From the NCBI GenBank assembly GCA_045604545.1, contig JAZUOG010000035.1, positions 1 to 64,000 of the forward strand: a stretch of 64,000 nt of DNA. The letters are read 5' to 3'. Every line of letters starts with the position of its first letter. Within the stretch, counting starts at the first letter, position 1. The notes below the pieces were generated by a model. It ran no database searches, was not told where the DNA came from, and saw nothing but the letters and a program-made list of their open reading frames with translations. Made by a program: the position numbers and the translations under genes. Shown one piece after another: positions 51,709 to 60,885 of this stretch. This stretch comes from RGIG1959 sp045604545. GTDB taxonomy: Bacteria; Bacillota; Clostridia; Oscillospirales; Acutalibacteraceae.

Positions 51709-52533
51709 TTAACGACGATCAATCAATTTCTGTGTCAGAATATCATAAAATGCGTCTTCTTCTTTCAAAGAAATCAGTTTGGCATCCGTTTTACTGCGTC
51801 GGATCACCACACGGTCCCCTTCATCAAGCGGTACTGCTTGCTCAGAATCCACCGTCAGATATGCCGACGAGTCCGCTTTGATGGATAATGCCACACGATC
51901 GGTAAACAAATACGGACGAGTGTGCATGGCATGCGGACATACAGGGGTAAGAAGCATACAGCTCATGGCAGGATCCACAATGGGACCGCCCGCAGACAAA
52001 GAATACGCCGTTGACCCTGTGGGAGTCGCCACGATGACACCGTCGGCACGATAGGTGATCACGGGGTGGTCATCACTGAACACCTCGAGACGCACCAAAC
52101 GCGACAGATTACCGTGGGAAACGACCGCTTCATTGAGAGCGGTAAACGCAAGTGTCTCCCCCTTACGTTCGAGTTTTACATCCAGCATCATGCGGGTCTC
52201 GATCGCAAAGCGTCCTTCCAGCAATCGCGCAAGGCGGTCCAGTTGATGCATTTCAAGTCCCGCCATAAATCCGATCGTGCCGCCGTTGACACCGAGAACG
52301 GGAACACCGAAAGCGGCGGCATTTTTGGCGATATGCATGATTGAGCCGTCGCCGCCGAGTACCACAGCCATGTCGCAGGACGACAGAACAGCGGCATCTG
52401 TTTTCGACAAAGGACCGTCCTTCCATGTCATTTCAAGCAATGTCACACCAAGGTCCTTCAGTGCCGCAGTGAGTTTGGGGGCGGCCGTCGCAGAGCTGCC
52501 GGCAGCCGTATTCATCACATATGCAACTCTCAC
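51709..52533 (-). CDS. nadK: NAD kinase
   Basis: NadK phosphorylates NAD to NADP. The 274-aa protein has the GGDG motif (60-63), GVNGGTIGFM with the NE/D-like site, and the Gly-rich VIVATPTGSTAYSLSAGGP segment. It complements pncB (NAD salvage) in this window. It lies 15 bases after tlyA. Confidence 0.95.
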   Translation of the reverse strand: MRVAYVMNTAAGSSATAAPKLTAALKDLGVTLLEMTWKDGPLSKTDAAVLSSCDMAVVLGGDGSIMHIAKNAAAFGVPVLGVNGGTIGFMAGLEMHQLDRLARLLEGRFAIETRMMLDVKLERKGETLAFTALNEAVVSHGNLSRLVRLEVFSDDHPVITYRADGVIVATPTGSTAYSLSAGGPIVDPAMSCMLLTPVCPHAMHTRPYLFTDRVALSIKADSSAYLTVDSEQAVPLDEGDRVVIRRSKTDAKLISLKEEDAFYDILTQKLIDRR

Positions 52534-52548
52534 GAGACTCCTCCTTTT

Positions 52549-53355
52549 TCATGAACGCAAGGCGGCAAACGCGTCCTTTACCAATCGGGCGGCATCTACC
52601 GGTTTGCTTTTTTCCGTGCGGGAAAGCACGGCGATATATTCGATATTGCCGTCACCGCCGCAAATCGGCGACCACGACAGATAGGTGGCAACAAAGCCGC
52701 ATTGTTGCCAATGCGCCATCACATTTTGAAGAACACGCACGTGATCCTTCTCACGGCGAACAATGCCGCGTTTGGACAGGGCCTCCCGTCCCGCTTCAAA
52801 CTGAGGCTTGATGAGACACACAACTTGTCCGTCCTCTGTCAGAAGCGGCATCAGGCTGTCAAGCACCTGCGTCAGCGAAATAAACGACACGTCCACCGTA
52901 CACAGTGAAACCGTACCATCGGGAATCGCGTTGCGGACAATATCCCGACGACGGACATCGGTGTTCTCCAGATTGATCACACGGGGATCCTCCCGAAGCG
53001 ACTGCGCAAGCTGATCGTGTCCGACATCGACCGCATATACACATCGGGCACCGTGTTGAAGAAGGCAGTCGGTAAACCCGCCGGTAGAAGCACCGATATC
53101 CGCACAACAACGGCCTTCGACCGAAAGAGCGGTTTCCCGCAATACCTTCAGCAGTTTTTCGCCGCCGCGACCGACAAAGCGTTCTTTTCGACCGCACACG
53201 ATCTCATCCGACGGAAGAACCGCCATGGACGCCTTGTTGACAACGCGGCCGTTGACCGTCACAAAGCCGTCATTGACGGCTTGCTTTGCTTTGTCGCGTC
53301 CGCCGACCAGTCCTCGTGCGACAAGTGCGGCGTCCAGTCTCATCGCCTCACTCAT
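52549..53355 (-). CDS. tlyA: TlyA family rRNA (cytidine-2'-O)-methyltransferase
   Basis: The 268-aa protein has an N-terminal S4 domain (MRLDAALVARGLVGGRDKAKQAV) and an FtsJ-like methyltransferase fold with CADIGASTGGFTDCLL, VDVGHDQLA and VDVSFISL. Family members methylate 16S and/or 23S rRNA cytidines. Start at 53355 has GAGGT seven bases ahead and overlaps the dxs stop by 8 bases; MRLD four codons later is possible. Confidence 0.93.
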   Translation of the reverse strand: MSEAMRLDAALVARGLVGGRDKAKQAVNDGFVTVNGRVVNKASMAVLPSDEIVCGRKERFVGRGGEKLLKVLRETALSVEGRCCADIGASTGGFTDCLLQHGARCVYAVDVGHDQLAQSLREDPRVINLENTDVRRRDIVRNAIPDGTVSLCTVDVSFISLTQVLDSLMPLLTEDGQVVCLIKPQFEAGREALSKRGIVRREKDHVRVLQNVMAHWQQCGFVATYLSWSPICGGDGNIEYIAVLSRTEKSKPVDAARLVKDAFAALRS

Positions 53356-55429
53356 CGTCTACCTCTTGCGCATCCGACGGTGTTTCTTCAGGCACCTCAG
53401 GCTCAGCTTCCTCAGCATCGCTCTCAACGACAGAAACCTCTTCTTCATCGGCGGAAACATCATTCATAAGTTCTTCGAATTCCTCATCATCCTGCGGCGG
53501 GAACGCGGCAGCCTCTTCACTGTCCTTCTCGGAGCGAATGGTATCAAATTCGTTAAGCGGTCTCATGTGCGGCTTTCTTTTGACAGCCGCCACAATACCG
53601 GCGGCATCCAAACCAACCAATTCCAGTCCTTCCTGTACAGAACAGGCAGGAATAAACCGATCGATCGCATAAATCTCATACTCGCGCGCAAAGTTGTTCT
53701 CCGCAAGCATATTGCCGAAAAGCTCCGCTACGCCGCCGTGACGACTGCCCTCTTCAAAGAACATCACGCGGAAATACGACATGGCAACCTTGATGCAGGC
53801 AGGATCGATCGGTTTGATGCGGTTGAGTTTGAGCACCGACACAAAGCAACCGTTTTCGGCAAGCTCATTGGCGGCGGCCATAACCTGACCGAACAGGCGT
53901 CCGTAAGTCACAAGGAGAATTTCCGCCCGACGCGAACGATACCATGTAAACGGCTGATAATCCGGTTTGTAGCCGGCAGGAATCAACATTTCGCCGCCCT
54001 TCGGATAGCGCACCGCGGCGATGCCTTCCACATCGTAAATCGCCTGACGAAGATGCAGTCGGAACTCATCATAACAGCACGGAGCATACACCGTTGCACG
54101 CGGAATGGCGTTGAGCATCGGCACATCAAAAATACCCTGATGCGTTTCGCCGTCATCGGGAACGATGCCTGCACGGTCGATGGCAAGCACAATGTGACTG
54201 TTGATGATGGACGTATCGTTGAGAAGCTGGTCAAAGCTTCGTTGCAGGAAGGTGGAATACACCGCAAAAATAGAGGTAACGCCGTTCTGAGCAAGACCCG
54301 AAGCGAATGTCACGGCATGACCTTCCGCAATGCCGACATCAAAGCACCGACCGGGGTAACGTTTCGCCACCTCGGTGAGTCCTGTTCCGTCGGTCATAGC
54401 GGCAGTGATGCAACAAAGACTGTCATCTTCTTCGATAAGCTGAAGCATCTGTTCACCAAACACCTTGGAGAAGTTGTCCGATGCCACAGCGGGCTTTCCG
54501 GTTTCAATATCAAATTTGCCGATACCGTGATAGATATCGGGGTTGCGCTCCGCAAACGGATATCCCTTGCCCTTGACGGTATCAACATGGAGCAATACCG
54601 GCGATTCGATATCCTTGGCGGCGGTAAGCGCCGATGTCAGATCGGTGATATTATGACCGTCGATAGGACCGAGGTAATAATAGCCCATATCCTCAAACAT
54701 CGTACTGGAGCGATACAGCGTATTCTTCATGCCGCCTTTGATGCCGAGCAACAAGCGGTAAAGCGATTTGCCGATGAGAGGGATTTTTCGCAAGCCATCA
54801 CCGAAATGACGTTTGAAACGGACGTATTTCGGTCGCGATCTCATGCGCGATAAATGACGCGCCACAAAACCGACATTACCGTTGATGGACATACGGTTAT
54901 CGTTCATAATGATGATCAGTTTATCATGGCTGCGACCGCCGTTGCTGAGTCCCTCGTAGAACAGACCGCCCGTCATCGCACCGTCGCCGACGACCGCCAG
55001 AACATACCCCTCCTGTTTGAGGAGAGATTTTGCCTTGGCAAGACCGTTTGCCGCCGACACCGCCGTACTGCTGTGTCCGACGATAAACGAATCCGCCTCA
55101 CTCTCGCGCGGTGACGGAAACCCCGAAATGCCGTCCTTTTGTCGCAGGGTGTGGAATTGATCTGCGCGTCCTGTCAGCAGTTTATGCGTGTAGCACTGAT
55201 GACCGACATCGAACACAAACTGATCGACACGGGTATCAAACACGCGATGCATGGCAAGCGTCAGCTCCACCGTTCCGAGATTGGAGGACAGATGTCCCCC
55301 GTTTTCAGAGACGGTTTTTATCAGCTTTTGTCGAATTTCCGCCGCCAGCTGTGTCAGTTGCTCATCCGTCATAGAATGGATATCCGCCGGGGATTTCACA
55401 GATGATAAAAGAGATGGATTCTCAGTCAT
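53348..55429 (-). CDS. dxs: 1-deoxy-D-xylulose-5-phosphate synthase with an acidic C-terminal tail
   Basis: Dxs condenses pyruvate and glyceraldehyde-3-phosphate using thiamine diphosphate, the first step of the MEP isoprenoid pathway that supplies IspA next door. The enzyme core shows the TPP motif VVGDGAMTGGLFYEGLSN, the DRAGIVPDDGETHQG transketolase segment and RYPKGGE. Length is 693 aa, about 70 more than usual. Residues 626-693 form a low-complexity tail with 30 Asp/Glu among 68 residues and no known domain. It overlaps tlyA by 8 bases. Confidence 0.95.
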   Translation of the reverse strand: MTENPSLLSSVKSPADIHSMTDEQLTQLAAEIRQKLIKTVSENGGHLSSNLGTVELTLAMHRVFDTRVDQFVFDVGHQCYTHKLLTGRADQFHTLRQKDGISGFPSPRESEADSFIVGHSSTAVSAANGLAKAKSLLKQEGYVLAVVGDGAMTGGLFYEGLSNGGRSHDKLIIIMNDNRMSINGNVGFVARHLSRMRSRPKYVRFKRHFGDGLRKIPLIGKSLYRLLLGIKGGMKNTLYRSSTMFEDMGYYYLGPIDGHNITDLTSALTAAKDIESPVLLHVDTVKGKGYPFAERNPDIYHGIGKFDIETGKPAVASDNFSKVFGEQMLQLIEEDDSLCCITAAMTDGTGLTEVAKRYPGRCFDVGIAEGHAVTFASGLAQNGVTSIFAVYSTFLQRSFDQLLNDTSIINSHIVLAIDRAGIVPDDGETHQGIFDVPMLNAIPRATVYAPCCYDEFRLHLRQAIYDVEGIAAVRYPKGGEMLIPAGYKPDYQPFTWYRSRRAEILLVTYGRLFGQVMAAANELAENGCFVSVLKLNRIKPIDPACIKVAMSYFRVMFFEEGSRHGGVAELFGNMLAENNFAREYEIYAIDRFIPACSVQEGLELVGLDAAGIVAAVKRKPHMRPLNEFDTIRSEKDSEEAAAFPPQDDEEFEELMNDVSADEEEVSVVESDAEEAEPEVPEETPSDAQEVDDE

Positions 55430-55462
55430 ATTCTATTACATCCTTTTTTGTATACTGTCATA

Positions 55463-55954
55463 CTATGCCAGGCACACAAGCATGGCTACCACGATGCCGA
55501 GCATCACACCGACCAACACCTCCATCGGCTTGTGACCGATGAATTCCTTAAGGTCTTCGGACTCAACATCGTCCTCATCTTCCTGCATCAATATGTCATC
55601 AGCCTCATCGTTCTGAGACTCTTTCAATTCTTCGACATCGCGCACGGTTTTATTGAGAATCCGTGCGTGAAGACCCGCCTGCCAACGGACGCCCATCGCA
55701 TCATACAACGTGATAAACGCCATCAGCAACGCCATGGCAAACAGCGACGAAGATACCCCCTCCACCATAGCCACAGACACCGTCATAGAGGTAACCATGC
55801 AGGAGTGGGAGCTGGGCATACCGCCCGCACCGCTGAGACGCTCGGCGTTGAATTTTCCGTTCCGAACGAAATCGATGATCACTTTGAGAAACTGTGCAAC
55901 AAACCACCCGAGAACGCCCGAAAGCAACACGCGGTTTTCAAACAGTTGTTCCAT
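55463..55954 (-). CDS. DUF212 divergent PAP2-like membrane protein
   Basis: The 163-aa protein has several hydrophobic helices and the motif RLSGAGGMPSSHSCMVTSMTV. This corresponds to the PSGH-like active-site segment of acid phosphatase/VanZ-type PAP2 proteins (YuiD family). An acidic cytoplasmic stretch (ESQNDEADDILMQEDEDD) lies before the last helix. It may be an undecaprenyl-phosphate or lipid phosphatase, but the substrate is unproven. It is placed between ispA and dxs, consistent with polyprenyl metabolism. Confidence 0.85.
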   Translation of the reverse strand: MEQLFENRVLLSGVLGWFVAQFLKVIIDFVRNGKFNAERLSGAGGMPSSHSCMVTSMTVSVAMVEGVSSSLFAMALLMAFITLYDAMGVRWQAGLHARILNKTVRDVEELKESQNDEADDILMQEDEDDVESEDLKEFIGHKPMEVLVGVMLGIVVAMLVCLA

Positions 55955-55968
55955 ATACTTCCACTCCG

Positions 55969-56862
55969 TTACACAAGACGAGACAGCAGTCTTTCGGTCA
56001 ACTGCCGCAATTCCTGTGCCGATTCACCGAACACATCCAACGCTTCAAGAGCAAGTGTTGTGTGTTCGTCGGCAAACAAACGCGCCTGGTCCAAGCCGAG
56101 AAGGGATACATAGGTTACTTTTTGATTGTCGTCGTCGGCACCGACCGGTTTACCGAGAACCTCCGGTGTCGATGTCACGTCAAGAATATCGTCAACAATC
56201 TGGAACGCCAGTCCGAGTTCTTCGCCGTAAAGGCGGGCAGCCTTAAGCTGTTCTTCGTTTGCACCGCCGAGCACAGCACCCATTTCACAAGCCGCCGTAA
56301 TCAGCGCACCTGTCTTCTTCTGCTGCAAAAGCTGCAGGGTATACAGATCGATTTTACGTCCTTCACTCTCGAGATCGATCGTCTGACCACCGACCATACC
56401 GTCGATACCGGCGGCATCGGCAAGAAGGCTCATGGCCTTAACGGCCGACGATGCGCCGACACGTTCGATACTGCTTGCGGCAAGACCGCATTCAAATGCT
56501 CGCGTAAGCAAGCCGTCTCCCGCCAAAAGTGCCATATCCTCACCGTATTTGGCGAACGTGGACGGTTGTCCGCGGCGCAAAAAGCTGTTATCCATACACG
56601 GCAGATCATCGTGTACAAGAGAATAACAATGGATCATCTCGATTGCCGCCGCATACGGCAACACCGTCTCGGCACTACCCCCTACGAGCGACGCGAATTC
56701 CATAAGAAGCATGGGGCGAAGACGTTTTCCGCCTGCCGCACAAGCGTATCCCATCGCTTCACTGACGGTTTTCTGCGGTGTATCAACCGCAGGCATTGCC
56801 GCTTGCAAAAATTCTTCAAAGGCATCTAAACGAGCCTGCCATTGCTGAGAATACAGTGCCAT
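55969..56862 (-). CDS. ispA: Geranyl/farnesyl diphosphate synthase
   Basis: IspA elongates DMAPP with IPP to farnesyl diphosphate. The 297-aa protein has GGKRLRPMLL, the first Asp-rich motif HDDLPCMDN and the second FQIVDDILDVT. It also has KTGALITAACEMGA. GGAGG precedes the ATG. The xseA-xseB-ispA-dxs order is conserved from Bacillus to Escherichia. Confidence 0.95.
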   Translation of the reverse strand: MALYSQQWQARLDAFEEFLQAAMPAVDTPQKTVSEAMGYACAAGGKRLRPMLLMEFASLVGGSAETVLPYAAAIEMIHCYSLVHDDLPCMDNSFLRRGQPSTFAKYGEDMALLAGDGLLTRAFECGLAASSIERVGASSAVKAMSLLADAAGIDGMVGGQTIDLESEGRKIDLYTLQLLQQKKTGALITAACEMGAVLGGANEEQLKAARLYGEELGLAFQIVDDILDVTSTPEVLGKPVGADDDNQKVTYVSLLGLDQARLFADEHTTLALEALDVFGESAQELRQLTERLLSRLV

Positions 56863-56883
56863 AATGGTTTCCTCCTGTCGGCA

Positions 56884-57150
56884 TCAATCGCTGAGTGTCT
56901 CGCCCATAGACTGTTGCGTGTCCTCGGGGACGGAAAATGCATCTTCCTCCCCCGCCTCCGCAGCGGTCAGCTTGACGATTTTTTGTTCGGCGCTTTTGAG
57001 CGCCTTTTGGCAAAACGCCGTAAGCTTTGCACCCTCTTCAAACAGTTTCATCGATTCATCAAGCGTGCAACGACCGTTTTCCAGCGTCGTCACAATTTGT
57101 TCGAGGCGTGTCATTGCCTGTTCAAACGTGATTTGTCCTGCCATAATCAT
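56884..57150 (-). CDS. xseB: Exodeoxyribonuclease VII small subunit
   Basis: The 88-aa protein has the XseB core ITFEQAMTRLEQIVTTLENGRCTLDESMKLFEEGAKLT, here described by its end motifs FEQAMTRLE and LFEEGAKL, followed by an acidic tail. Several copies coat XseA to form ExoVII. Its ATG overlaps the xseA stop (ATGA); a second ATG two codons later is possible. Confidence 0.93.
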   Translation of the reverse strand: MIMAGQITFEQAMTRLEQIVTTLENGRCTLDESMKLFEEGAKLTAFCQKALKSAEQKIVKLTAAEAGEEDAFSVPEDTQQSMGETLSD

Positions 57151-58349
57151 ATACCTCCGATCGCTTCATCAACGGTACACGCAATCTCGCCGTTGCTGAG
57201 TCGAATGGTCAACCGGTCTCCCGCCGTCACTTCATCGGTACGGGTGACCACCGTGTTATCTTTATAAGGGATCGCATAGCCGCGCGACAATACCTTGAGC
57301 GGACTGAGCGCGTCAAGCTTTGCGGCATCCGCCGCAAGTCGCCGCCCCGCACGATGGATCTCATTATCCATCGCCGAGCAAAATGCCTTGGTGACATAAT
57401 CCAGTCGCATCTGACGCTCCTCCACATAGAACAGCGGTGAGCGCAAGCACCGTTTTTCCGACAAATTCTGCAACCGACGGCGTTCTCTGTCCATCGCCAT
57501 ACGAAGCAGATCCTTTGAGCGTGCCGCGCGCGCATCGAGCGCCGACAACAATGCCGCCGTGTCGGGAACGGCAAGCTCTGCCGCCGCCGAAGGAGTCGGT
57601 GCACGAAGATCCGCAACAAAATCGCAGATCGTGAAATCGGTTTCGTGTCCCACCGCCGAGATCACGGGAATGCGGGAAGCGTATACGGCCCGCGCCACAC
57701 GTTCATCGTTAAACGCCCACAATTCCTCAAGAGAGCCGCCGCCGCGTCCGACAATAAGGACATCTACCTCCGTCAACGCATTCATTCTCTCGATCGCATC
57801 AACGATCTGAGGCGGCGCACCGTCGCCCTGCACAAGCACGGGTGCGAACAGCACCTTCGCCATCGGATACCGTCGTCCGAGAACGTTGAGAATGTCTCTC
57901 ACCGCCGCGCCGGTCGGCGAGGTGATCACACCGACGGTGCGCGGATACCGCACAAGAGGACGTTTTCTCGCTTGATCAAACAGCCCTTCCTGTTCCAGTT
58001 TCGCCTTCAATTGTTCGTAAGCCACCTGCAACGCACCGACACCGTCGGGTTGCATCGCATCAATGTACAGCTGATAGGAGCCGTCCTTTTCATACAGCGA
58101 CACACGCGCCTTCACGATCACCTTCATGCCGTTCTGCGGCACGAAATTCAGCTTTGAAGCGGCTCCTCGGAACATCACCGCCCGTACAAGCGCGTTGTCG
58201 TCTTTCAGTGTCATATACAAATGACCGGATTTATAGTGATTGGTAAAGTTGCTGATTTCACCGCCGATATACACAGCGGCAATATTCCGATCCGATTCCA
58301 GTAATGTTTTTACATATTTATTCAGTTGTGATATGGTAATGACTTTCAT
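57147..58349 (-). CDS. xseA: Exodeoxyribonuclease VII large subunit
   Basis: XseA degrades single-stranded DNA from both ends. The 400-aa protein has an N-terminal OB fold (AAVYIGGEISNFTNHYKSGHLY) and a catalytic domain with VGVITSPTGAAVRDI, VGRGGGSLEELWAFNDE and SAVGHETDFTICDFVADLRAPTPSAAAE, here all short family blocks. A coiled-coil region follows. It lies 16 bases after the TsaD-like gene. Confidence 0.95.
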   Translation of the reverse strand: MKVITISQLNKYVKTLLESDRNIAAVYIGGEISNFTNHYKSGHLYMTLKDDNALVRAVMFRGAASKLNFVPQNGMKVIVKARVSLYEKDGSYQLYIDAMQPDGVGALQVAYEQLKAKLEQEGLFDQARKRPLVRYPRTVGVITSPTGAAVRDILNVLGRRYPMAKVLFAPVLVQGDGAPPQIVDAIERMNALTEVDVLIVGRGGGSLEELWAFNDERVARAVYASRIPVISAVGHETDFTICDFVADLRAPTPSAAAELAVPDTAALLSALDARAARSKDLLRMAMDRERRRLQNLSEKRCLRSPLFYVEERQMRLDYVTKAFCSAMDNEIHRAGRRLAADAAKLDALSPLKVLSRGYAIPYKDNTVVTRTDEVTAGDRLTIRLSNGEIACTVDEAIGGI

Positions 58350-58365
58350 GAAGTCGTTCTCCCTC

Positions 58366-59307
58366 TCACATGGTTTCTCGTTGATGCTTGAGCGCCGTCA
58401 GCACCGCCACACCGACCGCATTATCCGCCGAATACACGGGCGGGGCAAATACGCCGCCGAAGCGCGCCGCAAGCGACGATTTCAACAAAGAATTGGACAT
58501 CACGCCACCGGCATATACCAGCGGCAGATCACCGTATTCACAAAACAGCTTTTCGGTCATCGCCGCCACTGCCGCTTCCACACTGGCAAGGCAAAAGCGT
58601 GCCACATTGGCGGGAGATGCCCCTTTTTTCAGTAATGCTTCGCACTGATTCTGTACCCCCGACAAATGGCAGTCCATGCCGTCCATCGACGGTCTGACGC
58701 GAAACAACTCATCCGCTTGCATGGCGAGCGCTTCAAGTGACGGACCCGCCGGAAACGGCAAGCCAAGCATACCGCCGACACGATCGATCAGTTGTCCCGC
58801 CTTCAGATCGCGGGAATGCGCCACCACACGGCAACGGATCATCTCCGCGTCGTCGGGTTCGACAAGCAACGCGTCCGTCGTACCGCCCGAAACATGAAAC
58901 GCCAAAAACGGACGATCGAGCCACGAAAGGCGATCCGCACCGTAAAGTGCGGCGGCAACATGCCCCTGCTGATGTGTAAAGAAATACACGGGTACCTGCA
59001 GGCACGCCGCTATTTCCCGCGCCGCCCCCGCGCCTGCCAGAAAACACGGCATATAGGAGCCGTCAACCTGTTGAGGACGGTCGGACGCACCGACACAGTC
59101 GATCGGCGCGGCATCGTCTTTTCGCAAAAGCGACACCATGTCGGGAAGTTGTTTTACATGGTGAAACAACGCATCGCTTTGGCGAAGTCCCATTTGCCCT
59201 TGCGCAACGGGCAACAGTTTCTTTTGTTGTATCGCCACCGCTTTGTCAGCATGAAACAACGCCGCAGAGGTGGTGTAGTTACTGGTGTCCAGTCCGAGAG
59301 CTGTCAT
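58366..59307 (-). CDS. TsaD/Kae1-like (peptidase M22) protein of uncertain role
   Basis: The 313-aa protein has the ASKHA fold signature of TsaD: LGLDTSNYTTSAAL, a metal-binding HQQGH in FFTHQQGHVAAAL, VSGGTTDALLV and the C-terminal DNAVGVAVL. TsaD makes the t6A37 tRNA modification. This copy is shorter, and its blocks between the motifs differ from canonical TsaD, suggesting a paralogue. It replaces folD in the nusB-xseA interval relative to Bacillus. No tsaB or tsaE is nearby. A true tsaD elsewhere would settle paralogy. Confidence 0.75.
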   Translation of the reverse strand: MTALGLDTSNYTTSAALFHADKAVAIQQKKLLPVAQGQMGLRQSDALFHHVKQLPDMVSLLRKDDAAPIDCVGASDRPQQVDGSYMPCFLAGAGAAREIAACLQVPVYFFTHQQGHVAAALYGADRLSWLDRPFLAFHVSGGTTDALLVEPDDAEMIRCRVVAHSRDLKAGQLIDRVGGMLGLPFPAGPSLEALAMQADELFRVRPSMDGMDCHLSGVQNQCEALLKKGASPANVARFCLASVEAAVAAMTEKLFCEYGDLPLVYAGGVMSNSLLKSSLAARFGGVFAPPVYSADNAVGVAVLTALKHQRETM

Positions 59308-59732
59308 TGTGCATCGCTCTCCACAGCGGCCGTATCGTCACCCGAGCGACGAGCGGCAGCACCGAGTACACCGTTAACAAACGGAGGTTCATCATCGCCG
59401 CCGTAGGTTTTCGCAAGCTCCACCGCTTCGTTGATCGCCACACTGATCGGCGTTTCATCTACTTGATACATTTCATACAACGCCAGACGCAAAATGGCAA
59501 GTGTCACCTTGGAAAGACGATCCTTGCTCCAACGGTGCGACAGTTCCTCGATCAGCTGATCATTTTCGAGCGCATATTCGTCGGCGCCTTTTGCCAGGCG
59601 CAAAGCAAATTCATCCGGCTCGATATCACGCGCTTCAATCGCGCGGTCGATGATCTCCTGCATATCCGTTTCATCGAAGCAACGTTCAAATAATAACAAA
59701 AATGCCAGTTCTCTTGATTTTCGACGTGCCAT
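59304..59732 (-). CDS. nusB: Transcription antitermination protein NusB
   Basis: NusB with NusE binds boxA in rRNA leaders. The 142-aa protein has RRKSRELAFLLLFERCF, ILRLALYEMYQVDETPISVAINEAVELAKTYG (given as its ends ILRLALYEM and AINEAVELAKTYG) and FVNGVLGAAAR. It lies downstream of asp23 behind a terminator-like hairpin, and its stop overlaps the next ATG. Confidence 0.95.
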   Translation of the reverse strand: MARRKSRELAFLLLFERCFDETDMQEIIDRAIEARDIEPDEFALRLAKGADEYALENDQLIEELSHRWSKDRLSKVTLAILRLALYEMYQVDETPISVAINEAVELAKTYGGDDEPPFVNGVLGAAARRSGDDTAAVESDAQ

Positions 59733-59770
59733 ATAGGGTATCGCCCTTTCTTATGTAGTGTTTACAAAAT

Positions 59771-59804
59771 AAAAGCCCTCCGCGCAAAGTGGCAGAGGGC
59801 TTTT
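59771..59804 (-). terminator. Terminator-like hairpin between asp23 and nusB
   Basis: AAAAGCCCTC (59771-59780) pairs with GAGGGCTTTT (59795-59804), with a 14-base loop and ATTTTG downstream on the minus strand. No clear promoter follows before nusB. Confidence 0.75.
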
Positions 59805-59860
59805 CGCCTCATCGTTCGTCGCGCACAACTTCGTTTTGGCCGCACAGCAACACAGATCGA

Positions 59861-60232
59861 TCAAGCTTGCTCTTCGGTTGTTTGAGGTTCTGCCATGGCG
59901 CTGACGACATGAATGTTGATCTTGGTCACGGGACTGCCGGTCATTGACTGGACAGCCGCCTTGACGGCTTCCTGAATGTCACGGGAAACGGTCGGAATGT
60001 GCGCGTTCACAAGCACATTCACATACACATCGATCACCGTTTCGTTCGGGTTGCTGACGACGGCGATCGATTTGCATGCATCGTTCGCCATGACGCCGCG
60101 AATATTCAACGGACGCTGCGCCATCGAAACGACGCCTTCCACTTCCAGAACCGCATTGCGTGCGATGGTAGCAATGACTTCCTCGGAAATGATGCAGCTT
60201 CCGCTGGTAGTCTTGGTGGTTTGTTCACTCAT
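59861..60232 (-). CDS. Asp23/Gls24 family protein (YqhY-like)
   Basis: The 123-aa protein has ISEEVIATIARNAVLEVEGV, SIAVVSNPNETVIDVYVNVLV and SRDIQEAVKAAVQSMTG, the three Asp23 blocks. In B. subtilis YqhY lies at this position (between accBC and nusB) and is linked to acetyl-CoA carboxylase control; accBC is absent here. The C-terminal 15 residues are acidic. GGGGGCG precedes the ATG. Confidence 0.92.
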   Translation of the reverse strand: MSEQTTKTTSGSCIISEEVIATIARNAVLEVEGVVSMAQRPLNIRGVMANDACKSIAVVSNPNETVIDVYVNVLVNAHIPTVSRDIQEAVKAAVQSMTGSPVTKINIHVVSAMAEPQTTEEQA

Positions 60233-60270
60233 TGATGAGCGCCCCCTTTATTTAATTCTTATTATTTTAT

Positions 60271-60299
60271 AGTATACCATCTTTTCACGCATAACGCAA
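60271..60299 (-). promoter_or_regulatory. Promoter of the asp23 gene
   Basis: Minus strand TTGCGT (60294-60299), 17 bases, TATACT (60271-60276), about 39 bases before the start codon. Confidence 0.68.
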
Positions 60300-60327
60300 C
60301 CGATTTTTCTCAAAATATCCGATTTTT

Positions 60328-60885
60328 TTATTCCACTGCCACGATCGAGAGGTTTTCAAGAGGGACGTCGGTCTGTTGCGAAACGATCTGTGAAATCTGC
60401 AACATCTGCTCCGGGGTCGGTTCCGCTCCTTTGACGGCGATATGACAACAATCGTTTTCGATGTATACCACGCAGTCCTCAAACCCTTTCGCTTTGATAA
60501 GCGACTCCACGGCATCCTCCTGCTCCACCGCCTTTGCCACGGCCGCCGCCGTCTGAACAGCCGCTTCTTTCGCGGCATTGTCCGCCTTAACATCGGCAAG
60601 CGTCTCTTCAAGAATGTCCACCGCCTCTTGTCTGGCGGCGGTACGGCTTTCTCTCGCCGCTTCAAAATAATCGTCAGGCTCGGAAACGTGCGGCGTATCC
60701 ACGTACTGCGATTGCCCCAGCGGGCGCGTCGCGGTCGTCTCATCGTCCGCCCGCAACGCCGAAGAGGTCACCGACGGCGCACTGACCGCGAGCTGATAGT
60801 TCAAATACACTGCGCCGCCCAACAACAACACCATTCCGCACAGGATCCACTGCTTTTTTCCAAAGTGTTTGTTTTTCATTGTCAT
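60328..60885 (-). CDS. spoIIIAH: Stage III sporulation protein AH
   Basis: SpoIIIAH sits in the mother-cell membrane and pairs with SpoIIQ across the intermembrane space to build the feeding channel to the forespore. The 185-aa protein has one membrane helix (about 13-32), an Ala/Glu-rich helical stalk (75-125) and a YscJ-like ring domain (about 125-185) with KGFEDCVVYIENDCCHIAVKG given as ends KGFEDCVVYI and CCHIAVKG. Its ATG overlaps the spoIIIAG stop. Confidence 0.92.
   Translation of the reverse strand: MTMKNKHFGKKQWILCGMVLLLGGAVYLNYQLAVSAPSVTSSALRADDETTATRPLGQSQYVDTPHVSEPDDYFEAARESRTAARQEAVDILEETLADVKADNAAKEAAVQTAAAVAKAVEQEDAVESLIKAKGFEDCVVYIENDCCHIAVKGAEPTPEQMLQISQIVSQQTDVPLENLSIVAVE

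Noticed and set aside
60285..60743. Arg-rich frame overlapping spoIIIAH
   Set aside because: Its composition is that of an out-of-frame shadow and spoIIIAH explains the region.
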